A stretch of DNA of 64,000 bases from CAVWGP01 sp963754645 (GTDB lineage: Bacteria > Pseudomonadota > Alphaproteobacteria > Bin65): assembly GCA_963754645.1 (NCBI GenBank), contig CAVWGP010000011.1, positions 1,612,001-1,676,000 on the forward strand, given 5' to 3'. Position 1 is the first letter of the stretch. Every line of letters starts with the position of its first letter. The notes beneath the pieces were generated by a model. The model did not search any database. It worked only from the letters and a program-made list of their open reading frames with translations, and was not told the origin of the DNA. Positions 56,979-64,000 of this stretch are shown in pieces. The translations under genes were made by a program, and so were the position numbers.

Positions 56979-58393
56979 CTACGCCAGCCGCCGCACCAGC
57001 TCCGCCGCGAATTCCGACAAGCGTGTCGTCGCGCGCGCCCATGACGGCGATGCGGTCGCCGGGGCGGGCGAGGGCGACGAGCTTGTCGCCGCACGCCTTG
57101 CGGTCGGGGAAGGCGAAGGCGGCGCGGCCCCGGGCGGCGATTTCGCGGGCGATGTCGGCGCTGGTCACGGCGCGGTCGGCCGTGCCGCCGAAATAGACCG
57201 GCTCGGGCATGACGAGCACGTCGCCGTCGCGCAAGTTCTGCGCGAAGCACGCGATGATCTCGTTTTTCATCAGCTTCAGCGGGCCGAAGCCGTGCGGCTG
57301 AAACAGGACGAGCAGCCGGCCGGGGAAGGCGTGCAAGGTCGCCAGGGTCGCCGCGATCTTGTCCGGGTTGTGCGCGAAATCGTCGATCACCGTCACGCCC
57401 TTCGCGGCGCCGACGCGCTCGAAGCGCCGCTTGATGCCGCTGAAATGGCCGAGCGCCTCCGCCGCGTCGCCGAGTGCCACGCCGCAAGCGCGCGCCACGC
57501 ACAGGGCGGCCAGCGCGTTCGATACGTTGTGCGTGCCGGGCATCGGCAAGCGAACCGCCGCGCGCGCGCCCGCGCCGCGATCGTAAACGTCGAACGCGAT
57601 GCCGTCGGGCGCGGGCGCAAGGCCGCTCGCCAGCAAGCGTGCGCGCCGGATCGGTCAAGCTGTAGCTCGACACGGCGTCGGGCGGCAGCGACCGCGCCAA
57701 TGCCCGCGTTTCGTCATTGTCGAGATTGAGCACCGCGGTTTCGGCCTTGGCGACGAAGGCGCGGAACAGGGCGCGCAACTCGTCCATCGATTTATGATCG
57801 AGCGAAATATTGTTGACGACGGCGATCTTCGGATCGAACAGCGCGATCGAGCCGTCGCTTTCGTCGACCTCGCTGACGAAGGCGTCGCCGCGCCCGACGA
57901 CGGCGCCGGCAAACGGGATCTGCGGGGTCATGAAATTCTTCATCACCGCGCCGTTCATGATCGTGGGATCGCGGCCGGCGCGATGCAGGATCCAGCCGAT
58001 CATGCCCGTCGTCGTCGATTTGCCGCTGGTCCCGCCGACGGCGATGCTCGCGGGCGCCGCGTTGAACAGCTCGGCAAGCAGTTCCGCGCGCCGCATCGTC
58101 GGCGCGCCGAGCCGCCGCGCCGCTTGCACGTCGGGCACGGTGTCCTCGACCGCGGCCGATGTCACCAAAATCTGTTCCGGGCGCGTCAGGCCGCTGCCGT
58201 CCTGGGCATGGAGCGGAATGCCGCGCGCGCGCAGGAATTCGAATTTCGCGGCGAGCCGTCCCTGGTCGAGCGAGCGGTCCGAGCCCTCGACGGCGAAACC
58301 TTGCGCGCGCAGGATGAGCGCCAGCGGCAACATTCCGCTACCGCCGATTCCGCAGAAGAAATAAGGTCGCCTCCGATCCAGCGCCGAAGCCAT
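56979..58393 (-). CDS. Mur ligase family protein (MurC/Mpl-like), two frame changes
   Basis: ATP-dependent amide ligase that joins an amino acid or peptide to UDP-N-acetylmuramate. N-terminal FFCGIGGSGMLPLALILRAQG with EGSDRSLDQG (Rossmann loop), the ATP loop GGTSGKSTTTG, SEVDESDGSI, NNISLDHKS, then after a one-base insertion near 57645 the C-terminal half (GTHNVSNALAA, GIKRRFERVG, VIDDFAHNPDKIAATL, LFQPHGFGPL). A second extra base at about 57018 hides the natural end SEFAAELVRRLA and stop at 56979. The H-x-P-x-K motif supports MurC/Mpl type. Divergent from an LD-carboxypeptidase gene, suggesting murein-peptide recycling. Confidence 0.87.
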
Positions 58394-58441
58394 GCGCACT
58401 GATCGCACGGCGCACGGCGGCGGTAAATGGGCGAGGAGCGA

Positions 58442-59284
58442 ATGGAGCGAAAAATCCGCATCGGCGTCGTTGCAACGGCGTCGCGGCTCACGCCGGAACT
58501 GGCCGGCGCCGTGACGGCGCTGGCGGCCGAGCGCCACCCCGACCGTCGAACTCTTTTTTCATCCGCAATGCTATTTGTCATCGGGCCATTTCGCCGGCGA
58601 CGACGCGGCGCGCGCCGCTTCGTTCGTCGACATCGCCAACGATCCCGCGTTCGACGCGGTGTGGTTCGGCCGCGGCGGCTACGGCTCGTGCCGCATCGCC
58701 GGAACGGCGCTGCCCAAGTTGAACGAGGCGGCGCGGCGCAAGACCTATCTCGGCTATAGCGATGCCGGCGCGCTGCTCGCCGGGCTCTACGCCCAGGGTT
58801 TTCCCAACCTCGCGCACGGCCCGATGCCGGCCGATATCAGCGCGCGAGGGCGGCGCCACGGCGGTGTCGCGGGCGCTCGACTATCTCGGCGCGTCGCGCG
58901 CCCGAAGCCCTGGAGGCTTCGATCGCGCCAGCTGGCAAATACATCGCGCTGAATTTGACGATCCTGAGCCAATCGATCGGAACGCCCCTGCAGCCCGATC
59001 TAACCGGCCACGTCCTGATGCTCGAGGAGGTTTCCGAGCAGATTTACCGCATCGACCGCGCGATGTTTCACATAACGAGCAACGACGCGGTCCGCCGGGT
59101 GGTCGGGATCCGGCTCGGCCGCTGCAGCGCGATCCCGCCCAACGATCCCGAATTCGGCCAGGACGAGGTCGCCGTCGTCGAGCATTGGTGCCGCGTCGCC
59201 GGCATTGCCTATCTCGGCCGCGCCGATATCGGCCACGATAGCGACAATAAAATCGTGCCATTCGGCGAATTTCGCATCGTCTAA
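58442..59284 (+). CDS. LD-carboxypeptidase (peptidase S66 family), three frame changes
   Basis: Serine peptidase of the S66 family, which removes D-Ala from murein tetrapeptides during recycling. MERKIRIGVVATASRLTPELAG opens; after an extra base near 58538 comes VELFFHPQCYLSSGHFAGDD and WFGRGGYGS, with the nucleophile Ser in YLGYSDAG. After an extra base near 58845, EGGATAVSRALDYL. After another near 58900, PEALEASIAP...LNLTILSQSIGTP and MLEEVSEQIYRIDRAM with the catalytic Glu, ending DIGHDSDNKIVPFGEF with the catalytic His. All breaks are single extra bases. The pairing with a divergent Mur ligase fits the recycling pathway. Confidence 0.87.
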
Positions 59285-59304
59285 GCGCGGCGCCGTTGCA
59301 TCGC

Positions 59305-59320
59305 TGTGACGGCCGTCACT
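59305..59320. promoter_or_regulatory. CRP-type palindrome upstream of the L,D-transpeptidase gene
   Basis: TGTGACGGCCGTCACT, identical over all 16 bases to the site at 9392-9407. It contains the perfect 14-base palindrome GTGACGGCCGTCAC and lies 84 bases before the ATG at 59404. Confidence 0.7.
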
Positions 59321-59403
59321 GCGGCCAGCCGGGTGGCAGGGTAAACTGCTGGAAATCGCCGGCAATTCCGCCGGTTACGGTTAACAGCGAGTCGATCCTC
59401 CCC

Positions 59404-59901
59404 ATGACCCAGCGCCGCCAATTTCTCGCCCTTTTCCCGCTCGCTCTGGCGGCCCTGTCGCTGGGCGCCGGTGCGGTCCGCGCCGCGCCGTCGGTTACGT
59501 CGCGCAACAACGGCTTGGGCGTCAGCATCGAAATCGACAAAGCGGCCCAGCGCATGATCGTCTCGGTCGATGGTGTGCGGAAATATTCCTGGCCGGTGTC
59601 GACCGGCAAAGCCGGCCATGAGACTCCGGCCGGCGGCTTCCGCGCCCTGCGCCTGGAGGAAATGCACTATTCGCGCAAATACGACAACGCACCGATGCCG
59701 CACTCGATCTTTTTCACCAACAACGGCCACGCGATCCACGGGACCACCGCGGTCCGCATGCTCGGCCGCCCGGCCTCGCACGGCTGCATCCGGCTCGCGC
59801 CGGCCAATGCCAAGACGCTGTTCGACCTCGTCGAGCGCGCGGGGATGGCGAATACCAAGATCGCCATCGCCGGTTCGTCGGGCAAGAACCGCGTGGCCTA
59901 A
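59404..59901 (+). CDS. L,D-transpeptidase (YkuD domain), exported
   Basis: 165-residue periplasmic enzyme that forms 3-3 cross-links in peptidoglycan or attaches proteins to it. The signal peptide MTQRRQFLALFPLALAALSLGAGAVRAA may be Tat-like. The catalytic motif is complete: IHGTTAVRMLGRPASHGCIRL with His112, His126 and Cys128. It lacks LysM or PG-binding domains, a minimal form common in Rhizobiales, where L,D-linkages are frequent. The start at 59404 is the first Met of a proper signal peptide. A shared CRP-type site lies upstream. Confidence 0.92.
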   Translation: MTQRRQFLALFPLALAALSLGAGAVRAAPSVTSRNNGLGVSIEIDKAAQRMIVSVDGVRKYSWPVSTGKAGHETPAGGFRALRLEEMHYSRKYDNAPMPHSIFFTNNGHAIHGTTAVRMLGRPASHGCIRLAPANAKTLFDLVERAGMANTKIAIAGSSGKNRVA

Positions 59902-59907
59902 CCGAAA

Positions 59908-59938
59908 CGAAGCGGCTCCCGGCAAACGCGGGAGCCGC
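59908..59938. terminator. Hairpin between L,D-transpeptidase and a small convergent gene
   Basis: Perfect 10-bp stem GCGGCTCCCG / CGGGAGCCGC with a 7-base loop; no T-run on either strand. Confidence 0.6.
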
Positions 59939-59956
59939 CCCATCGTCCGCGAAAAT

Positions 59957-60040
59957 CTACTTCTTGCCGGCGATGGGCTTGGGGGCCTCTTTCTTCGGCT
60001 TTTTCTTTTCGCGGCTGCTGCGTTGTTGGCCTTTGGCCAT
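59957..60040 (-). CDS. Very small basic protein, 27 residues
   Basis: MAKGQQRSSREKKKPKKEAPKP followed by IAGKK. The ATG is preceded by AGGAGAC (AGGAGA six bases upstream), which supports translation from 60040 rather than from the longer frame. I recall similar Lys-rich micro-proteins starting MAKGQQR in other Alphaproteobacteria; no function is known to me. The charge suggests nucleic-acid or ribosome contact (inference). Confidence 0.68.
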   Translation of the reverse strand: MAKGQQRSSREKKKPKKEAPKPIAGKK

Positions 60041-60162
60041 GGTCGTCTCCTGTGAGAATGGGTGCCAGGGCGCGGCCCGTATTCGATTCAACCCGCCTTG
60101 CGCATGCATAGTGGTGCGAAATCGCCCCCGATGCAATCGGGCTGCGATGCAATCGTCGACGC

Positions 60163-60948
60163 TTAAAGCGTCGGCAGTGGTTCCATGGCCATGCCGAGCC
60201 ATTTCTTATGCAGCTTGTCGAGTTCGCCGTTCAGCGTATTGAAGAATACGAAGGTGTCGAGCCAGCGAAGCATGGCGAACTCGCCCATCTTCACCGCCAT
60301 GTGGCCTGGGGCGCGGCGGATGGTGAATTTGCGGTCGAACTCCTTGTTCGGATTTTTCTTGGCCAGCTCGACGGCGATCAGGCTGTTGCCGGCCCACAAT
60401 TGCGACTGGCCGGACAGATAAGCCTGCACCGCGCCGGCATTGTCCTCCAGTCGCATGATGTCGGCCCTGGGGTTGAGCGCCGTCAGCTCAAGCTCCTCGG
60501 TCGTGCCCTTGGCGGCGGCGACCCTGTAGCTGCCGAGTTCGGCAGCCGAACTTACGGCCAGGCTCTTGGGCCCATAGACCGCCAGGTAGGTATTGACGTA
60601 GGGCGCGGTGAACATGATCTGGCGCGAGCGTTCCGGCGTGACCGACATGAGCGCGATGTTGACGTCGACCTTGTCGGTCAGGAGATAGGGTATGCGGTTC
60701 GCCGCCGTCACCGGAACCAGCTCCAGTTTCACGCCGAGCGCCTTCGCCACCATGTTGGCCATATCGATGTCGAAGCCTTCAAGCTCACGATTGGCGTTGG
60801 GCGAGCCGAAGGGCGGCACATCGGCGAAGACCGCGATACGCACCACGCCCTTCGAGATGACATTGCCGAAGACATCCGCCGGAGCCGGCGCCGACACGGT
60901 CGAAGCCAGGGCGACGAGAACAAGAAACTTGGCGAAACGTTGCAGCAC
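60163..60948 (-). CDS. Periplasmic amino-acid-type solute-binding protein
   Basis: 261-residue type II periplasmic binding protein (SBP_bac_3 fold). A signal peptide (LQRFAKFLVLVALASTVSAPAPAD) precedes VVRIAVFADVPPFGSPNANRELEGFDIDMANMVAKALGVKLELVPV, the usual opening of polar-amino-acid receptors. VDVNIALMSVTPERSRQIMFTAPYV and AAKGTTEELEL follow. The start is a GTG at 60948 with GGGAGGA six bases before it; no ATG fits. No permease or ATPase genes are adjacent, so it is an orphan receptor that may use a carrier elsewhere or act in sensing. Confidence 0.9.
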   Translation of the reverse strand: MLQRFAKFLVLVALASTVSAPAPADVFGNVISKGVVRIAVFADVPPFGSPNANRELEGFDIDMANMVAKALGVKLELVPVTAANRIPYLLTDKVDVNIALMSVTPERSRQIMFTAPYVNTYLAVYGPKSLAVSSAAELGSYRVAAAKGTTEELELTALNPRADIMRLEDNAGAVQAYLSGQSQLWAGNSLIAVELAKKNPNKEFDRKFTIRRAPGHMAVKMGEFAMLRWLDTFVFFNTLNGELDKLHKKWLGMAMEPLPTL

Positions 60949-61065
60949 GATTTTCCTCCCTCTGTTGCCGCACGAAACGGCGCGATGGGCGCCGAATTTC
61001 CCTTCCAACGCCGGCGCCGCTGTCGGATTATATCCGGAACCCATTCCGCTCGATAGGCGCAGCGC

Positions 61066-62226
61066 ATGTCCAAGCACGATTTTCCCGCCGAGGAATTCGC
61101 CGCCCGCCGCGCGCGCGTGCGCGCCGCGCTCGCCGAAGCGGAACTCGATTGGCTCGTCGTCTTCCATCCGGTGTCGATCCATTGGCTGACGGGCTCGGAC
61201 GCCAAGAGCTATCAGGAATTCCAGTGCCTGCTGATCTCGGCAAGGCCGGTGCCGGTCGTCGATGTTGACGCGCGCCGGCGAATGCAACGAGTTCCGCGAC
61301 GACGCGCTGGTCGATGACATCGTCGGCTGGGGCGGCGGCGAGCCCGAGGACCCGATCGCGGCATTCGACAAGCTCGGCGGCTCGCTCGGCCTGCATCGCG
61401 CCCGCGTCGGCATGGAAGTGCCCGCCTATTATCTGCATCCGCACCACTATGTCGCGATCAAGCGGCTGCTCGGCGCCGCCCTCGTCGCCGAGCCGACGAA
61501 TCTGATCCACGATTTGAAGCTGGTGAAATCGGCGAACGAGCTCGCCTATATCCGCGCCGCAAGCCGCATCGCCGACACGGCGATGGACGGCCTTTGTCCG
61601 CCGCGCTGGCGCCGGGCCGCAGCGAGCTGGCGGTGGCGGGGAAAGTCTACGAGGCGCTGCTAGCCGCCGGCAGCGGCATCGCCGCGAGCCCCATCAATCT
61701 CGTCTCGGGCGAGCGCTCGTGTTTCAGCCACGGCGCGCCGACCGAGCGCGTGCTGCGGGCCGGCGATTTCGGCAGCGTCGAATACGGCGCGGCGTATCGG
61801 CGCTACACGGCGACGATCGGCCGCCAGTTCAGCATCGGCCCGCCCACCGCGCGCATGCGCGAACTCACCGATCTCGTGCGCCGCGCCGCCGATGCCGCCA
61901 TCGCCGCGATCCGCGACGGCGTCCCGGCGACAGTGCCGCACGAAGCGGCGAAGCGCGTCATCGCCGCGGCCGGGCTCGACCGCGCCCGCGTGCACACGAC
62001 GGGCTACGGTCTGGCACCCGGCTTTCCGCCGAGTTGGGGCGAGCCGATGCACATGCTCGGCGGCAGCAACTACGTGCTCAAGGCCGGCATGGTGGTGACG
62101 GTCGAGCCGCCGGTCTTCATCGGCGAGGAACGCCTCGGCGCGCGCCTCATCGACAACGTGCTGGTGACCGAGGCCGGCGCCGAGCCGCTGTCGCGCGCGA
62201 GCCGCGAACTGATCGTGGTCGGGTGA
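61066..62226 (+). CDS. Creatinase/ectoine-hydrolase-like M24 family protein, two frame changes
   Basis: Pita-bread-fold protein: the N-terminal domain ELDWLVVFHPVSIHWLTGSDAKSYQEFQCLL, then after an extra base at about 61261 MLTRAGECNEFRDDALVDDIVGW, VGMEVPAYYLHPHHY and KLVKSANELAYIRAAS; after a missing T at about 61594 it continues SAALAPGRSELAVAGKVYEALLAAG. The C-terminal domain shows SVEYGAAYRRYTATIGR where metalloaminopeptidases have two metal Asp residues, and TTGYGLAPGFPPSWGE in place of the GHGIG-type His loop. The metal site is therefore missing, as in creatinase and ectoine hydrolase. Probably hydrolyses a small amide of a compatible solute or creatine-like compound. Confidence 0.85.
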
Positions 62227-62237
62227 CGCGAACGGCG

Positions 62238-62900
62238 TTAGTTCGCCGCGAAGCAGTAGAACAATCCGTCGCCGCCGGTGCCGCGCAGGGCGTCCTGGCT
62301 GCACGCCCGCGACGGATGCGACGAGTTCCACGATTTCATCTCGGCGCTTTCGTTCAGGCCCATGCGGTCGTGATGGCCGACGATGGCATTGCCTTCGCCG
62401 CTCTTGGTCCAGTTGCCGCAGGTCGTGTCCTTGTCGCCGGCGATGGCGCGGCCGTCGGCGGACGAACCGGTGAGAATGTCGTGCCGGTTCGGCGTGTCGC
62501 CGCGCCCGCTCACGACCTCGCCTTTTTCATTGAGGCCGGTCGCCTTGGTGAGATTGTTGGCGCCGTGCAATTCGTCGACGGACTTGGCGATGACGACGCC
62601 CTTGGCGTTCTGCCATGGCCCAACGCCGATACGGTCGCGCGCGTTGACGGCGGGCGTTCCGCCCGCGGCGCTGGCGCTGAGATAGGCGCGCCACGTGCGA
62701 TTGCCGGCGCCCGCGGCCTGGGCCAGGCGTTGGCAATGCGCGTCGGCGCCGGCGAGGCCGCCGAGTTCGGCGCCCTTGCCCGGCCCGGCGCTGGTGATGA
62801 AGAACGTCATCGGGTTCTGCTGCGCCTGGGCGCCAGGCGCGATGCCGAGCGCAAGCAGCGTCGCCGACGCGACGACGATCGAGCAAGTCCGCTTGTTCAT
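62238..62900 (-). CDS. Exported lectin-like protein
   Basis: 220-residue secreted protein. The signal peptide (MNKRTCSIVVASATLLALGIAPGAQAQ) is followed by MTFFITSAGPGKGAELGGLAGADAHCQRLA, RTWRAYLSASAAGGTPAVNARDRIGVGPW, the TCGNWTKSGEG loop and SWNSSHPSRACSQDAL...LFYCFAAN. Cysteines at HCQ, TCGNW, ACSQ and YCF suggest two disulfides. The layout resembles proteins annotated as lectins (collagen-XV-trimerisation/C-type-lectin-like) in Rhizobiales. GGGAGGA precedes the ATG at 62900, which decides the start over an upstream in-frame ATG. Confidence 0.78.
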   Translation of the reverse strand: MNKRTCSIVVASATLLALGIAPGAQAQQNPMTFFITSAGPGKGAELGGLAGADAHCQRLAQAAGAGNRTWRAYLSASAAGGTPAVNARDRIGVGPWQNAKGVVIAKSVDELHGANNLTKATGLNEKGEVVSGRGDTPNRHDILTGSSADGRAIAGDKDTTCGNWTKSGEGNAIVGHHDRMGLNESAEMKSWNSSHPSRACSQDALRGTGGDGLFYCFAAN

Positions 62901-63069
62901 GTCTTCCTCCCGTATAGGTTGGGCCGACTCGGAGCCGGGGATCGCCACTGTCCCGCGCTCGGGCGATTTTGGCAACGTATATTCTCGCGACGGCCGTCCG
63001 CGTGGCGCTTCCCGTATGCCGGAATTCAGCCTCAGGATTCACGGGCGGCTTTGATTGGCGGTCACGGCG

Positions 63070-63681
63070 ATGGCAAACCCCGGCGCAAGCGGCAAACTCC
63101 TTCGGGTTCCGGCGCGCAAGAGCGTGGCGGCGCGCCTGGCGCGCGGCCAATCGATCAGGATCGTCAACACGCACGGCCATCAGGTCGTCGACACCTGGGC
63201 GTTCAATGCCAGCGACATGATCGAGTTCCTGTCGATGGAGCATCTGCGCGCCAGCCTGACGCGGATTTTCCCGCGCGCCGGCGACGATCTCGTCACCAAC
63301 CGGCGCCGGCCGATCCTGCATTTCGCCGAGGATACCTCGCCCGGCGTCCACGACACGCTGATCGCGGCCTGCGACGACTACCGCTACGGCCTGCTCGGCT
63401 GCAAGGAATATCACGACAATTGCACCGACAATCTCCATGCCGCGCTGCGCCGCCTCGGCCTCAAGGCGGGCGAGACGCCGAGCCCGCTCAACCTATGGAT
63501 GAACATCCCCGTCGATGCCGAAGGCCGCACGACCTGGGGCGAGCCGCTCTCGAAGCCCGGCGACCACGTCGTGCTGCGCGCCGAAATGGATTGCATCGTC
63601 GTGCTGTCGTGCTGCCCGCAGGACATCCTGCCGATCAACGCCGGCAAGCCGATGGACGTGCATTACGAGATTTTGGGCTAG
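63070..63681 (+). CDS. DUF1989 / urea-carboxylase-associated family protein
   Basis: 203-residue protein of the family found beside urea carboxylase or aminotransferase genes. Conserved segments are GQSIRIVNTHGHQVVDTWAFNA, FLSMEHLRASLTRIFPRAGD, RRPILHFAEDTSPGVHDTLIAACD, the Cys/His block LLGCKEYHDNCTDNLHAAL, PSPLNLWMNIPV and EMDCIVVLSCCPQDILPINAG. These Cys and His residues suggest a metal site. Its biochemical role is not established. ATG 63070 is preferred over a TTG 15 bases upstream. The 9-bp repeats begin 12 bases after its stop. Confidence 0.88.
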   Translation: MANPGASGKLLRVPARKSVAARLARGQSIRIVNTHGHQVVDTWAFNASDMIEFLSMEHLRASLTRIFPRAGDDLVTNRRRPILHFAEDTSPGVHDTLIAACDDYRYGLLGCKEYHDNCTDNLHAALRRLGLKAGETPSPLNLWMNIPVDAEGRTTWGEPLSKPGDHVVLRAEMDCIVVLSCCPQDILPINAGKPMDVHYEILG

Positions 63682-63693
63682 CGGGGGAGATGA

Positions 63694-63738
63694 GGGGCGG
63701 CAGGGACAACAGGGACGGCAGGGACGGCAGGGACGACA
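63694..63738 (+). repeat. Five 9-bp tandem repeats in frame with the following gene
   Basis: Units GGGGCGGCA, GGGACAACA, GGGACGGCA, GGGACGGCA and GGGACGACA follow without gaps; the same unit type forms the inverted array at 2273-2397. An ATG at 63690 opens a frame that runs through the repeats (as R-D-G / R-D-N triplets) directly into the ATG at 63741. Confidence 0.85.
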
Positions 63739-63740
63739 AT

Positions 63741-64000
63741 ATGGCCACCGGATTCATTCCGCCGCATGGCGGCTATCGCAAGCTGCTGTCCTACCGGAAA
63801 GCCGAGATCGTCTATGACGCGACGGTGCATTTCTGCGACCGCTTCATCGACCGGCGGAGCCGCACGCACGATCAGATGATCCAGGCGGCGCACTCCGGAA
63901 AGCAGAACATCGTCGAAGGCAGCATGGCGGCGGCGACCTCGACCGAATCGGAAATAAAATTGACCAACGTGGCGCGCGCGAGCCTCGAAGAATTGCTGAC
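63741..64000 (+). CDS. Four-helix-bundle (suffix domain) protein, 3'-truncated by window edge
   Basis: 86 codons are visible and no stop is reached. MATGFIPPHGGYRKLLSYRK is followed by IVYDATVHFCDRFIDRRSRTHDQMIQAA, SGKQNIVEGSMAAATSTESEIKL and NVARASLEELL. This is the S23/four-helix-bundle fold related to proteins encoded in rRNA intervening sequences, in the form that starts with the FIPPHGGYR suffix signature. A possible 17-residue N-terminal extension encoded by 9-bp repeats starts at the ATG 63690; neither start has a convincing ribosome binding site. Function unknown. Confidence 0.85.
   Translation, partial: MATGFIPPHGGYRKLLSYRKAEIVYDATVHFCDRFIDRRSRTHDQMIQAAHSGKQNIVEGSMAAATSTESEIKLTNVARASLEELL

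Overview
The window is GC-rich (codon third positions almost all G or C) and carries a complete rRNA operon. The 16S sequence, the 16S-tRNAIle(GAT)-tRNAAla(TGC)-23S-5S-tRNAfMet order, and gene families such as BrnTA, DUF1989 and hydantoinase/oxoprolinase point to an Alphaproteobacterium (Rhodospirillales/Hyphomicrobiales type; genus not decidable from sequence alone). It looks like a free-living, heterotrophic soil or water bacterium with large catabolic capacity.

Layout. 1-8650: end of a cation-diffusion transporter, an APH-like/ATPase fusion, a 9-bp tandem repeat in inverted arrangement, a trypsin-fold protein that has lost its catalytic triad, a CapA-like protein, a broken exported protein, an OmpA-like protein and a membrane-anchored M23 peptidase. 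8987-10275: three small exported proteins with terminators and a pair of CRP-type palindromes. 11563-17734: rRNA operon with an excellent promoter, followed by a 94-bp tandem repeat containing copies of the 5' part of tRNA-fMet and then the real tRNA-fMet. 17900-22610: small accessory zone with three toxin-antitoxin pairs (BrnTA, VapBC-like, HigBA-like), an M19 dipeptidase and a Uma2 protein.

22785-31992: two divergent catabolic operons. The leftward one has a quinone reductase, a PEP-mutase/isocitrate-lyase family enzyme, an LLM flavin monooxygenase, an FMN reductase and two alpha/beta hydrolases. The rightward one has an isochorismatase-type amidase, a CobW metallochaperone, a hydantoinase and an SDR. 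Together they resemble a Rut-like module for opening N-heterocycles (inference). 35067-45391: an operon of oxoprolinase-type HyuA plus two tandem HyuB paralogues with a complete branched-chain-amino-acid-type ABC importer. 45399-56899: CoA-ester and side-chain catabolism (acyl-CoA dehydrogenase, HMG-CoA-lyase family, enoyl-CoA hydratase, CaiB CoA-transferase, Fe-type ADH, MmgE/PrpD, SDR, dienelactone-hydrolase fusion, MFS carrier). 56979-59901: cell-wall recycling and remodelling (Mur ligase, LD-carboxypeptidase, L,D-transpeptidase). 60163-64000: a solute-binding protein, a creatinase-like M24 protein, a lectin-like exported protein, DUF1989 and the start of a four-helix-bundle gene preceded by the same 9-bp repeat family seen near position 2300.

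The most unusual protein signal is a set of three related alpha/beta-hydrolase-fold proteins, in two different catabolic clusters, whose nucleophile elbow reads G-x-H-T-G instead of G-x-S-x-G. A caution for any reader: at least eight genes are interrupted by single-base frame changes, nearly all of them one-base insertions, with intact coding sequence on either side. This looks more like base-calling error than gene decay, so several annotated products are given here as reconstructed reading frames.
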